From NCBI RefSeq assembly GCF_932294415.1, contig NC_065537.1:3534001-3598000 (forward strand): DNA of 64,000 nucleotides, in the 5' to 3' direction. The DNA is from Quercus robur. Its lineage: Eukaryota > Streptophyta > Magnoliopsida > Fagales > Fagaceae. Numbering within the stretch: position 1 is the first letter of the stretch; each line of letters starts with the position of its first letter. Of the stretch, positions 32,418-58,192 are shown piece after piece. The notes below the pieces were generated by a model, which was given only the letters and a program-made list of their open reading frames with translations, did no database searches and was not told the origin of the DNA. The position numbers and the translations under genes were made by a program.

Positions 32418-33480
32418 ATAATATAGACAGAAGGCACAAGGAATGGGGAATGTGAGAGTGGGAAGACATGACTTATAATACTAGCACTTAAAAAAGGGTC
32501 TAACCTTTGTAAGTACTAGCGAGACTTATAAACCGAAGACTCACTCACTAATTGACCAATGTGATCATTTAGACCACTTATCTTCTTCTTCTTCTTCTCT
32601 CTCTCTTTTTTTTTTTTTTTTTTTTTTTTTTTGTGAGATAATATAGACATAAGACATAGGGAATGGGGAAGGAGGGAGTGGAAAGACAAGACTTACAACA
32701 CTAGCACTCACAAGGTGTGGGTTCTTGTTTTGGATAGTACCTAGGCCCAATGATAATGGGGGATCTTGGGCCTCCAAATAATGGTTTTTTTATAGTTGGT
32801 TGGATTGGGCTTGACTCACCACGGCTTTATTGGGCCGATTACAAGCCAATCTATGCACAAGGCATGAGCTCCACAACACAAACACACACACACACACACA
32901 CACACTCACATGTTGGTTGAATAAATAACTAAGGAATAGCAAATGAAATAAAAGGGGAGAGTGCAAATAAAATGTCAGAGATCCTTAAAATAGAGTGAGA
33001 TTATGCTTTATTATGTTAAGTTTTGAGCACATTGAATCCTTCCTTGCTGGGATATATCACAAGGTTCAATAAAGTTAAAAAATCATAGAATTAGATAGCT
33101 CTTTCTAGGCTTCCAAAACTTGTGAAGTTTGAATCCTTTTGAATCCAAGCGTACCCTTAAGAATTTACTTCAAGATTCTTCATAATGCCTCACTCTTCAC
33201 TCTATTTTTTAAGGCTCACAAATCTCTTTCTAGTGCTTTCTTTTGCTTTGAATGCTGGTTACTGAATGCGCCTTTGGCTAGAGCTTTAGCCTCTTTTATA
33301 GTGTTGCTTCTAGGTTTTTTTCATGCCACCAATCCATTCTTTTGGTGCTTTGGGTACTAGAACCAATGTTATGTCTGAAACATTGGTGGCTGGTCCTTTC
33401 CTCTTCCTTTCATTATTTCCCCTTTTAAGGTTTGGTCGCCAAAAGCCCCCAGCTGACTTTCCTCTTATGGGAGATCCTGT
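32090..33480. other. Non-coding, simple repeats
   Basis: Holds (AT)n at about 32384-32411, a duplicated GATAATATAGACA...GGGAATGGGGAA block (32415 and 32636), a T-run of about 25 at 32608-32632, and (CA)n at about 32880-32905. Bases 32700-33480 look like low-copy or decayed retroelement sequence; no domain recognised. Confidence 0.5.
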
Positions 33481-34026
33481 TTGAGTAAGTCCAAATGCTT
33501 TTCCCAAGTCAAGGGTTGTGTTTCAGTATGAGTGTTTGCCGAATATTTGTTACTAGTGCGGGCTTGTATCGCACAACGACAAAGACTGTGTATTATGGCT
33601 TAGTAGCAGAGGGACACTGACGGTAGATGAACAACAATTTGGTTCGTGGATTAGAGCACCTCAGTTCAATCCAGCGTGGAAAACAATAGTCGAGGTTAAA
33701 GGTTTTGATTCAAATCGTCCAAAGTCATCCATGGAAATCTCAAGAAGAGCGATGTCGAGTAGGATTATCAAGTCTGCACAAGTAGGGAGGTGGATTATGT
33801 AAACCGAGAGGAGTCAACTATGAATGCAACAATGCCGATGGAAGGTTTAGCCACAGAGGACGTCAGAAACGATGAAGACGCGGTGAGTGGTGAAACGAGA
33901 ATGACAATCGAGAATTAGGTGTTGTGGAAGCACATGCCGGTTTTTAAGGAGTTAATCTAGGATATTGATATAGCTATCAATACGGATTTGGTGGTTTCAA
34001 ATTCAAAAGCTAACCAAACTGATCCT
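33481..34026 (+). pseudogene. LINE ORF1 relic, left part
   Basis: A frame around 33515-33700 encodes a zinc knuckle of CX2CX4HX4C form (C..CGLVSHNDKDC, with one TAG) followed by LWLSSRGTLTVDEQQFGSWI. This is the C-terminal signature of plant LINE ORF1 proteins with a DUF4283 domain. Later stops are frequent. The sequence breaks at 34026 where the MULE is inserted and continues at about 43646. No ORF2 is seen downstream. Confidence 0.7.
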
Positions 34027-34035
34027 ACAGGTTTT

Positions 34036-34974
34036 GGATCCGGATCCTCTCTATTTCTATTTGAAATGGAAAGTGTCCATGTTATGGACAGGATTCGTTT
34101 GAAATAAATCTAAGGTCTGAAGCATGCCACGTCAATTAAAATCCAATTGACTTAACTCAGCAAGTTCAACTGGGGTTAGCTGTAAAGGTTAACTCTTCTC
34201 TCTGCCTTTCAGCTACCCAAAAAAACAAAAAACTGTCTTTTTCTTCAGATCTTTCTCTACCCAAAATTCAAAAACTCTCTCACACCATTGCTCAATCTCC
34301 ATGGCCACAGCTTGCAGTCACTGCGTCCCACTCCTCCACTACCGGCGGAGTTCCGGTACGTTCCTGTCTCTCTCCTTCGACTGCTGGAGGTGCTATCGTT
34401 GGTGCCACCACCACTAGTGGCCGCCGGGTCCTCCTCTCTTTCTCTTTATTGTCTTTTCTCTTTTATTTTTCTTTTTGTTTCTCTTTTTATTTGCCTTTTA
34501 GAAGTGACTGAATCCCTTAGAGTTTTGTTTAGTGACTGGGTTTCCTTTTGAGTACAAAGCTTGATGATCTGCTTTGGGTTTGAAAAATTGGGGCTTTTGG
34601 GTACAGTCGAATGTGTTTTGATAAAGTATCTGCCTGTAATTGTTGTGTGGTGTTGTCGTTGACATCAGTCCAAAAATTATGTTGCTTTGTCATGAACTCA
34701 TGATGTATGCTAAAAATCATTACGAAATTTCTCTTCTTTTTTTTCATTATTTTTTTTAGGTATCTGTTCCTTTTCTAAATTTGGATTGACTATGCAGAAG
34801 GGTATTTTGCTGGTGGATAATATATTTTGTTTCTTGTAGTTCATTTTAAAGATATAAACTGTGGCGCTTGATAGGTAATGAGGTACAGTGTTTGTGAGCT
34901 TAGAATAACGTTTTTTGATTTGTTATGCACAACTGGTTTTCTAAGCTATATTGCTACTCACACTCTTATTTGCT
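34036..34974 (+). repeat. MULE left terminal inverted repeat
   Basis: Pairs with 42686-43636 throughout, differing by scattered substitutions and small indels. It includes a start codon at 34301 opening MATACSHCVPLLHYRRSS, followed by a donor-like GTACGT, which is also present in the other arm. Whether this is a captured gene start is unknown. Confidence 0.9.
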
Positions 34975-36396
<1,422 letters not shown>

Positions 36397-37065
36397 TGTG
36401 AACCCTGTCAAGAATAACGAGACCTAACAACGAAGTGTACAGATTCAAATGGGAGACCTCGACCCGTTGTTTATGACAAACAAGAACCTTGGTATAAGGA
36501 AGACGCCACAAACAGTGGTGGAAACTTCGTTTGATAAGTCAAGATGAATGCCACGGGAATTCCCAATAAGTTCGAGTAGTTCTTCAAAGAACCAAAGAGA
36601 ATAAACCTCACAAGTTTTATCAATAAAAATCTCAAAAACGTTTACAGACTTAGAGGACTATTTAAGGGCTCCTTAAAACTTGACAGACTAGAAAATATAT
36701 TCTAAAATAACTCCTAATTGATACCTAACCATATTAGGAATAAAGTTTGACCTAAAAAGCATTAAATGCACCTAAAAACAAGGAAATAAATCACCTAAAC
36801 CTAGAATAACGTTTTTTACATAGACCCAAAATATTTCATGCCAATTCTTAGCCTTGACCGAATCCTTCTAGAACTTGAATCAAGGCGACGATTTTTTTGT
36901 TGCCCACATGGATCATGCTTAATGGGCTTCCATGAATTTGCTTGAGCCCATAACTCTTGGATGAGTCCGTTGAGTACATCCTTGAACTTCTTTGCTTGTG
37001 CTCTCGTAACCGGTCCAATTGGTACTTGAATGAGATCCTTTGAAGCGGTGCCTTGATCTCCATCA
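36397..37065 (-). repeat. Gypsy 3' LTR, 669 bp
   Basis: Matches 40819-41507 end to end. It begins TGATGGAGATC after the polypurine tract and ends GGGTTCACA on the minus strand. It lacks about 20 bases present in the 5' LTR near 40857-40880. The frame reading [20 protein letters not shown] in it is LTR sequence continuous with the end of pol. Confidence 0.92.
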
Positions 37066-38633
37066 TTCCCCTCCTCTTGAAAAGGATTTGCCCTCAAATC
37101 ATCACCTTGCTTGTACCGAATGATGTATGGAAATGTCTCTATGAACTTCACCCATCGCGCATGCCTTTTGTTTAGCTTGTGTTGGCCCTTCAAGTGTTTC
37201 AAGGACTTATGATCGGTGTGAATCACGAACTCCTTAGGCCATAGGTAGTGCTGCCACGTCTCTTAAGCCCGAACCAATGCATACAACTCCTTGTCATAAG
37301 TTGGGTAGTTTAAGGCTGCCCCGCTATGTTTCTCGCTGAAGTAAGCAATTGGTTGTCCTTCTTACATAAGAACGGCTCCTATACCAATACCTGAAGCATC
37401 ACATTCAATTTCAAACGTTTTAGAAAAGTTGGGCAAAGACAACAAAGATGCGTTAGTTAGCTTCTCTTTGATTAATTGAAATGTCTTCTCTTGTTCTTCT
37501 CCCCACCGAAATCCATCGTTCTTCTTGATCACTTCGGTAAGTGGTGCAGCTAAGCTACTGAAGTCTTTCATGAACTACCGGTAGAAACTAGCAAGTCCAT
37601 GAAAACTACGAACATTACCTACACTTATGGGGCTTGGCCAATCTTGGATTACACGTACCTTCTCTTCATCAACCTGTATATCTTGTGCACTAACAACAAA
37701 TCTTAAAAATACAAGCTTATCGGTGAAAAAAGTGCACTTCTTTAAATTAGCAAACAACCTTTCTTTCCTTAGCACATCTAAAACGGATTTCAAATGTACT
37801 ACATGATCGTCTATGTTTTTGCTATAAATGAGTATATCATCAAAATAGACAACAACAAATCTGCCTATAAATGCACGCAAAACATGGTTCATAAGTCTCA
37901 TAAAGGTGCTTAAAGCATTAGTCAAACCAAAAGGCATAACTAACCATTCATACTAACCATATTTTGTTTTAAAGGCGGTTTTCCATTCATCTCCTTCTTT
38001 TATCCTAATTTGATGATAACTACTTTTTAAATCAATCTTAGAAAATATGCAAGAACCATGCAGCTTATCTAACATATCATCTAAGCGTGGGATAGGATGA
38101 CGATACTTTACCGTTATATTGTTGATGGCTCGGCAATCAACGCACATTCTCCACATCCCATCCTTCTTAGGTACAAGTAAGACCGGAATTGCACATGGGC
38201 TCATGCTCTCCTTCACGTACCCTTTCTCCAACAGTTCACTTACCTACCGTTGAAGCTCTTTTGTCTCCTCGGGATTGCTCTTATATGCTGGTCGGTTTGG
38301 AATGGTTGCACCGGGAACAAAATTAATTTGATGTTCAATCCCTCGGCTTGGAGGTAACCCATGTGGTGTTTCCTCGAGGTAGACATCCTCATACTCTACA
38401 ATCATCGGCTTATTTGAAAACATTGCTCGCTTGATCTCACTCACTTTTGCATAGAAATTCTTTTGTTTTCTCTCTGATTTTCTCTCAAGGGCCAAACTTT
38501 GATTTTCTTTTTCTCCCTCATTTTTCTCGGCCTCTCTCTGATTTTCACTCTTTTTCTTTTGCTCACTCTCTTTCTTTTGATCACTCTCATTTTGTAATCT
38601 TACTTGATCCTCGTATACTTGTTGCGGTGTCAA
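36816..38633 (-). pseudogene. Gypsy pol remnant: reverse transcriptase and RNase H
   Basis: Minus-strand order: linker to RT (VYLEETPHGLPPSRGIEHQI), RT fingers and palm ([36 protein letters not shown]), [13 protein letters not shown], the catalytic [14 protein letters not shown], then RNase H ([26 protein letters not shown]) and the RNase H C-terminal RYKQG. In-frame stops interrupt it at about 38240, 37950, 37573, 37360 and 37265; several look like CAA/CAG to TAA/TAG changes. The zinc-binding and catalytic parts of integrase are absent by deletion. Pol is non-functional. Confidence 0.9.
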
Positions 38634-38654
38634 TGGTACAAGAGTGATTGATTG

Positions 38655-40253
38655 TTAATTAAGTACAAAAGAGTACTTGTTCGTAAAGCCATCATGCTTC
38701 ACTTGCCTATCGAACTGCCATGGACACCCTAGCAATAAGTGTCTCGCTTGCATCAGTACTACATCACACAACACTTCATCTTCGTATTTACCAATTCGAA
38801 ATGCAACTAACACTTGCTTGTTCACCCTAATCTCACCATTATCATTTAGCCATTGCAACTTATATGATCTAGGGTGCTTTACCATGGGCAATCCCAATTT
38901 CTCCACCATAATTGTGCTTGCAACATTAGTACAACTACCACCATCAATAATCATACTACATACCTTGTCTTTAACGTAGCACCTAGTGTGAAAGATGTTC
39001 TCTCGCTGTATTTCATCAACTCCTTTTGCTTGCAAGCTCAATGCTCTCCTCACCACCAATGTCAATGCGCTAGGGGCTAAATACTCCTCCTTGAAAACAT
39101 CCTCTAATGGCGGCATGTCATCGGTGTCGAAATCTTCATCATCGGTCACAATTTCACCATTGGCTTGCAACACCATGACTTGCTTGTTTGGACATTGACT
39201 TGCTATGTGGCCCCTGTCTTGACATCTAAAACATTTAATATCACGATTCCTAGAGATAAAGGCTTCGGTTTTACCTTGAGGAATGTGGCTGGTGGTCGAG
39301 GACTTAGGCTCGGGTTTGGGCGTTTGTGACTTGTCCAGCGGCTTAGCATGACTCGATTTCCAAGAGGTAGAACTAGAGTTATGGCCTACACGTGTTCCAT
39401 TCCCTCTCTTGAGTTGTTGTTCCACTTTGATAGCCATATGCACCATATCTTCCAATTCCACATAATGCTGCATCTCTACCTTATCATGGATCTCTCGGTT
39501 TAAGCCAAGTAAAAATCTAGCCATTGTAGCCTCCTGATCCTCCTCTACATTAGCGCGGATCATAGCAATCTCCATCTCCTTGTAGTAATCCTCTATGCTT
39601 CGACTCCTTTGTCTAAGACCTTGTAGCTTTTTGTACAACTCTCGGTAGTAGTAACTTGGAACGAATCGCTTTCTCATCACTACTTTCATCTCCTCCCATG
39701 TGTCTATTGGGTGTTCTCTATTCTGCCTCCTGTTTATCACAAGCTGATCCCACCAAGTAATAGCATATTCAGAAAATTCAATCACGTCTAATTTTACCTT
39801 CTTTATCTCGGAGTAATTGTGGCAATCAAACACGAACTCCATTTTCTTCTCCCACTCAAGATATGCCTTAGGATTAGACCTACCTTGAAAGGACGTAATC
39901 TTCATCTTAATACCACCCAAGTTGTTATCTTCGTGATTCCTAACTTCTCTAAATCTTCCTTCAGGTCTCCTATTGCTAACAATGGAATCCCGATCTTCTT
40001 CTTCATCAAAACCAGACCCATAACGCTCTTCATCCTCCTCCCTCGGTGGAACTCTTTTCCTTCTACGCAAATTACGACCGTTTTGTGGTTGCTCCTCATG
40101 TCTATTCTCCATCTGATCTATCCGTTCGTGAACCTGTGTCATCTCCATCTTCATCACATTCCTCATCTCACTCATCATGGCCTCCAAAAACATTTTCGGA
40201 TCAGCCAATTTTGTATCATCTTCGGCAGTGCTCTTACCACTATCGTGAGACAT
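38655..40253 (-). CDS. Gypsy gag-protease open frame
   Basis: Intact frame of about 530 codons from MSHDSGKST at 40253; an upstream in-frame ATG at 40319 also exists. In order: an acidic N-terminus with a coiled-coil-like segment; a retrotransposon gag domain (FQGRSNPKAYLEWEKKMEFV, ITWWDQL, MKVVMRKRFVPSYYYRELY, LQGLRQRSRSIEDYYKEME); a CCHC zinc knuckle (CFRCQDRGHIASQCP); an acidic linker; and an aspartic protease start with active-site DGGS in MIIDGGSCTNVAS and the LGCPWQFDR end motif. A stop after SFVLN separates it from the RT part. It packages element RNA and matures the polyprotein in an intact relative. The frame is long and undamaged, unlike pol. Confidence 0.9.
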   Translation of the reverse strand: MSHDSGKSTAEDDTKLADPKMFLEAMMSEMRNVMKMEMTQVHERIDQMENRHEEQPQNGRNLRRRKRVPPREEDEERYGSGFDEEEDRDSIVSNRRPEGRFREVRNHEDNNLGGIKMKITSFQGRSNPKAYLEWEKKMEFVFDCHNYSEIKKVKLDVIEFSEYAITWWDQLVINRRQNREHPIDTWEEMKVVMRKRFVPSYYYRELYKKLQGLRQRSRSIEDYYKEMEIAMIRANVEEDQEATMARFLLGLNREIHDKVEMQHYVELEDMVHMAIKVEQQLKRGNGTRVGHNSSSTSWKSSHAKPLDKSQTPKPEPKSSTTSHIPQGKTEAFISRNRDIKCFRCQDRGHIASQCPNKQVMVLQANGEIVTDDEDFDTDDMPPLEDVFKEEYLAPSALTLVVRRALSLQAKGVDEIQRENIFHTRCYVKDKVCSMIIDGGSCTNVASTIMVEKLGLPMVKHPRSYKLQWLNDNGEIRVNKQVLVAFRIGKYEDEVLCDVVLMQARHLLLGCPWQFDRQVKHDGFTNKYSFVLN

Positions 40254-40801
40254 GATTGCTGCAAAACAAAGGTTAGAAGAAAGAAAAGAAAAAAAAAAAA
40301 AAGGAACCTCACGAATCACTCCCTTACGTGTTTACACTCAAGAATGTGGATCACTCTCCACTCGTGTTTCACTCAAAATAATATGGCTTTTACCCTCTGA
40401 TGTTCTCACCACTCTTGCTTTTTTCCACTCGATAATTCCCTTTCAGTTTTTTTGAAACTAAACAAACAACTCAAAATTTCCAGCAACAATTCACCAAGAA
40501 CTAATCAAGGAATCTCAGATTTGAACGTAAGGAATATGGAAATCTTCAGATTAGAATTAGAAGGAATATGACAGTTTTGGAATTTTGGAAGCACAAAATA
40601 GTGAAATTTTTTTTTTTTTTAATCAGCAACTAGCTTTTGAGAATAATGAAATAAGATTTCGAAATAACTAAGAGATGTAAGACCAGACCAATAGTTTAGA
40701 CATCAACAAGACAAACAAAGATTGAACAGATAGGGTAAAGGAAATTCGGCTAAGAAGAGATAAATATGTTAAAGGATAGGCAAACTTGAACTAGAAACCT
40801 T

Positions 40802-40813
40802 GCTCTGATACCA
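40802..40813 (-). other. Gypsy primer-binding site
   Basis: On the minus strand TGGTATCAGAGC, complementary to the 3' end of plant initiator tRNA-Met, five bases after the end of the 5' LTR. Confidence 0.9.
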
Positions 40814-40818
40814 AATGA

Positions 40819-41507
40819 TGTGAACCCAGTCAAGAATAATGAGATCCAACAACAAAAAGGAATCCAAGATCGTTCTATGGACAGATTCAAATGGGAGACC
40901 TCGACACTTTGTTTATGACAAACAAGAACCTCGGTATAAGGAAGACGCCACAAACGGTGGTGGAAACTTCGTTTGATAAGTCGAGATGAACGCTACGGGA
41001 ATTCCCGATAAGTTTGAGTAGTTCTTCAAAGAACCAAAGAGAAAAAACCTCACAAGTTTTATCAATAAAAATCTCAAAAACGTTTACAGACTTAGAGGAC
41101 TATTTAAGAGCTCTTTAAAACTTGACAGACTAGAAAATATATTCTAAAATAACTCCTAATTGATACCTAACCATATTAGGAATAAAGTTTGACCTAAAAA
41201 GCATTAAATGCACCTAAAAACAAGGAAATAAATCACCTAAACCTAGAATAATGTTTTTTACATAGACCCAAAATATTTCATGCCAATTCTTAGCCTTGAC
41301 CGGATCCTTCTAGAACTTGAATCAAGGTGACGATTTTTTTGTTGCCCACGTGGATCATGCTCAATGGGCCTCCACGAATTTGCTTGAGCCCATAACTCTT
41401 GGATGAGTCCGTTAAGTACATCCTTGAACTTCTTTGCTCGTGCTCTCATAACCAGCCCAATTGGTACTTGAACGAGATCCTTTGAAGTGGTGCCTTGATC
41501 TCCATCA
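40819..41507 (-). repeat. Gypsy 5' LTR, 689 bp
   Basis: The partner of 36397-37065; the two differ by scattered transitions and one indel of about 20 bases. On the minus strand it starts TGATGGAGATC and ends GGGTTCACA. Confidence 0.92.
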
Positions 41508-42383
41508 ATTTTAATAAAGCTTTGTTTATTTTTGAATCAAACTCTTCCATCAATTTGTGATTGTACAGGCATCATCAAAATTGTTCGATTTGAAGCATTA
41601 CAAGAAATTAGAAATAAAAGGCACACAATCAATTACATTTTATTACATTCTCAAATCAATATCAATAAAAGAATAACTATATTTTATTACATTCTTCTTG
41701 GTTTGTACTCTAAATCCATGTAAACGTTTTTGTATATGAACATGAAAACTAGTAAGTGTCAAAACTAAAGAATACATTCAGTGTTTCATTGATACTGAAA
41801 AATTAGCCTATTGACAGCAAGATACATGGCTTCAATACTTCATGGAATGCTTCAAAACATTTTTCTGGCAAGATACATTGAACTTCATTGCAGCAGAGGC
41901 TAATATTTTATCCTGTTAATAAGAAAACAAGAGAGACATAGTTATTAGTTATTACTCCATATAACCTTTTTCGACAATAAATGGAAAATAAAAAAGTGCA
42001 TAAACAAACTCTTGTTCATAAGCTCAATTGTGCCCAAATCCAATTGCAATTTCTACTTTATTGTCTAAATTAGTACCATATTTGAATAACATAGAAATGT
42101 CCAAGTAGAATTAAAGTTAATAAATGAATACCATATTTATATAACATAGAAATGCCCCAGAAGAATTAAAGTTCAACTAGAAATATTTGACAATTTTTTA
42201 TTAAAAGAAAAATAGCATCACCAAAATTTCAAACATTATTTTGAACCAAAATAGCATCACCAGAATATTTTGGAAGGCCTTAACATATAAACTTAAAAAT
42301 TTGGGCCAAACTTGTTAGGCATGATTGGTAACAATTCAAGAAACCAAAAATGCAAATATTTTCCACAAGAAAGAGGAAGTAAA

Positions 42384-42428
<45 letters not shown>

Positions 42429-42685
42429 ACCTCAAGTAGATTCCTAATGCCTATAGGTAGTTAAGAGATAATATGCAATTGGACCGAGCATGGTTCAAAA
42501 TAAAGCATAAATTGTCAAATGTCCAAGCTATGAACCTGAATAGTTTCTAAATAGCAAGTCAATATACTTGTCAGGATCAATGCAACAACATTATGGTGAG
42601 AGCATAGCAATCCAGCCATAACATCAGTCATGTCACATAAGCTGTTAAATAAACTCTGACCAAGAATTAGCTCATGCCCAAAAAT
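41508..42685. other. MULE interior, right of the gypsy element
   Basis: AT-rich, no transposase frame. Contains (GT)n of about 20 units at 42385-42424. The rest is anonymous. Confidence 0.5.
42385..42424. repeat. (GT)20 microsatellite
   Basis: Uninterrupted TG repeat inside the MULE interior. Confidence 0.95.
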
Positions 42686-43636
42686 AGCAAATAAGAGTGT
42701 GAGTAGCAATATAGCTTAGAAAACCAATTGTGCATAACAAATCAAGAATCATTATTCTATGCTCACAAACACTGTACCTCATTACCTATCAAGAGCCACA
42801 ATTTATATCTTTAAAATGAACTACAAGAAACAAAATATATTATCCACCAGCAAAATACCCATCTGCATAGTCAATCCAAATTTAGAAAAGGAATAAATAC
42901 CTAAAAAAAAATAGGAAAAAAAAGAAGAAGAGAAATTTCATAATGATTTTTAGCATACATCATGAGTTCATGACAAAGCAACATAATTTTTGGACTGATG
43001 TCAAAGACAACACCACACAACAACTACAGGCAGATACTTAATCAAAACACATTTGACTGTACCCAAAAGCCCCAATTTTTCAAACCTAAAGCAGATCATC
43101 AAGCTTTATACTCAAAAGGAAACCCAGTCACTAAATAAAACTCTAAGGGATTCAGTCACTTCTAAAAGGCAAATAAAAAGAGAAACAAAAAGAAAAATAA
43201 AAGAGAAAAGACAATAAAGAGAAAGAGAGGAGGACCCGGCGGCCACTAGTGGTGGTGGCACAGACGATAGCACCTCCAGCAGCTGAAGGAGAGAGACAAG
43301 AACGTACCGAAACTCCGTCGGTAGTGGAGGTGTGGGACACAGTGACTGCAAGTTGTAGCCATGGAGATTGAGTAATGGTGTGAGAGAGTTTTTGAATTTT
43401 GGGTAGAGAAAGATCTGAAGAAAGAGAGAGTTTTTTTTTTTTTTTTTTTTTTTGGGTAGCTGAAAGGCAGAGAAAAGAGTTAACCTTTATAACTAACCCC
43501 GGTTGAACTTGCTGAGTTAAGTTAGTTGGATTTTAATTGACGTGGCATGCTTTAGACCTTAGATTTATTTCAAACGAATCCTGTCCATAAAATGGACACT
43601 GTCCATTTCAAATAGAAATGGAGAGGATTCGGATCC
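42686..43636 (-). repeat. MULE right terminal inverted repeat
   Basis: The inverted partner of 34036-34974. It carries the same ATG (43362 on the minus strand, MATTCSHCVPHLHYRR) and the long T/A run near 43432-43452 that is absent from the left arm. Confidence 0.9.
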
Positions 43637-43645
43637 ACAGGGTTT

Positions 43646-44170
43646 CAAGATAATAATGGATGCGATCTTATAGAAGTGGAAGTCAAGGAAGATAATCCCA
43701 TGAATGAAAAGTGGAATTTGAAAACAAAAGTGGATAAGGATAATGTTAATTCTAGTGGGGTAGCATTTGAAGCGGGACTCAAAGTGGGTTTTGAGGGATC
43801 AGAGATACGTTTTAAGGTTGGTTGTGGTGGCGGGTAAGGTAGCAAGGGTACTAGTAGCGGCCGGCCCAAAAGAAGTGGCAATGCATAGCCCAAAAGTAGT
43901 TGAGTCCGTGGAGAAGTCTACAATTTAAAGCTCAAAAGCAATGATGAGTTGGAAGAGGCTTACCATAAGACCTTAGACTCTTAGTAATTTTTCAATTGTT
44001 GATGTGGAACCTAGGCAAAAAGGAAGCAAGCAGAAAACATGAATAAGGAGGCTACGGATGTTAAGGGAGAAAAGAAACATGGAACTGTGGAGAATGAGTA
44101 AGGTGTTGTATCAACTATGGGATTGGCGGAGGTTGCAGGGCAACCTTGCCGGGCATAATAACGCTCCTAA
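43646..44170 (+). pseudogene. LINE ORF1 relic, right part
   Basis: Continuation of the ORF1-like region after the MULE. It is acidic and lysine-rich and stays open for only about 60 codons (NPMNEKWNLKTKVDKDNV, GLKVGFEGSEIRFKVG) before stops. No domain is identifiable by itself; the link to the left part rests on the matching MULE target duplication. Confidence 0.55.
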
Positions 44171-45060
44171 GTTGGAAAAAAAAAACCAAAAAAAGAAAAG
44201 AAAAAAAAAAGAAAAAGAAAAAAACTCATCATTTTGATGTCCTTGTAAATCAAGGTGTCGTTTGACACTTTTTTCTGGTTTTCTGGACATTCAGAGATTT
44301 TGAAGTGAAGATTCACTTTTTTTTTAAATTTGTTTGGACTTTGAAGATTTTTTTTTTTTTTTTTTTTTTTTTAACGATGTAATCATGCTACTCTAGCTTA
44401 TGCTAGTGTTGCAAAAGAGAACGAGAGAGTCTCTTGTTAGTAAATAGAATGTCCTTCTCTCTATTCTCCACTATATATCTTAATTCTCAATTAATAGTCT
44501 AAATTTGTTTTTTTGAGAGAGAAAAAAAAAAAAAAAAAATTCAGGGAAGACTAGCTTGATAATGACTCATTGTAGTGTTACTTTTTCTTGTTCTGCCACC
44601 GAAACATTTTGGTGAACAAGCTGAAAATTCTTAACAGAGGCAGCTGTAACTAACACGTCCTTTGAAATTTAGGCACCGTAAACCACCACCAGCCACAACC
44701 CAAAAACCCCACGACAAATCAGAACCCACAATCACCCCCCAAAGCAAATCCACCACCACCGAAAACCCACAGCAAACCAGACTCCACCACCGGCGACCCA
44801 CAACCACGCTGCCTGAGAGAGGAGAGACTGGCAGTTAAAGAGTGTGTCAAAGGAGAGTGGTTTGGGTTGGAGAGAGAGAGAGAGAGCAGAGACTCGAGAA
44901 GAGAGAGAGGTCAGAGAAATTTGGAGAAAATGTGTAACGTGATAAACAGACAGTGTTAGGGACCAAATTGGTCAATTTTGAAATATTTTGGATCTAGTTG
45001 GTAATAGCCGAAACTTTGGGGGTATAAGATTTATCGTCTTTTCTGTTTTTGTGTCGGTAC
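44171..45060. other. Region upstream of KDSA with a foldback-element relic
   Basis: Homopurine and T tracts (44175-44220, 44348-44372). Bases 44690-45030 resemble the right half of the GGGTAAATT foldback family: CCACC-rich arm, GAGAGA tract, GGGACCAAATTGGTCAATTT and GGTAATAGCC near the end. No gene. Confidence 0.55.
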
Positions 45061-45086
45061 TCTGAAAGCATTTACAGCATTCGCAA

Positions 45087-45092
45087 TATAAA
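45087..45092 (+). promoter_or_regulatory. KDSA: TATA-like box of KDSA
   Basis: TATAAA about 195 bases before the ATG. The same hexamer stands in the same context (ACAGCATT..CAATATAAA.C.CTTCC) in the truncated pseudogene at 23075. Conservation between the copies supports a core promoter; transcription start is not determined. The segment between box and ATG may contain a leader intron ending CATGCAG at 45258. Confidence 0.45.
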
Positions 45093-45282
45093 ACACTTCC
45101 ACTCAGTCACTCAACGCATTTTTCCAGTCAGATCTTTCGTTTGGTTGCTGAGAAAATGTATGTAGGAATTTTGTTTTTGGTTTTTCTTAATTCATTTCCT
45201 CTTTCTATTTGTTGGGTGTCAAAATTATGTAATTTGAAACCAAATTCTTGCATGCAGATTTGAAATTGTCATCTGGGTCCAG

Positions 45283-58192
<12,910 letters not shown>

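Larger units (their letters stand above)
36397..41507 (-). mobile_element. Ty3/gypsy retrotransposon lacking integrase
   Basis: Minus-strand element, 5.1 kb: 5' LTR 41507-40819, primer-binding site TGGTATCAGAGC (40813-40802, initiator tRNA-Met type), gag-protease frame, reverse transcriptase-RNase H remnants, polypurine tract (AGAGGAGGGGAA at about 37077-37066), 3' LTR 37065-36397. The left flank is TTTTA; the right flank reads ATTTTA, so a five-base duplication fits with one base of uncertainty. Integrase is missing: the RNase H end ([10 protein letters not shown]) runs straight into the pre-polypurine-tract end (ANPFQEEGN). It is inserted in the MULE. Confidence 0.93.

Noticed and set aside
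38447..40455. Plus-strand open frames opposite the gypsy gag and pol
   Set aside because: They are antisense shadows of the real minus-strand frame; no independent motifs.
41258..41507. An extra polyprotein fragment next to the 5' LTR, suggesting a tandem or recombinant element
   Set aside because: The polypurine tract lies just before TGATGGAGATC at 37065, so this sequence is the beginning of the LTR itself and is present in both LTRs. The LTRs are 669 and 689 bp and the structure is ordinary.
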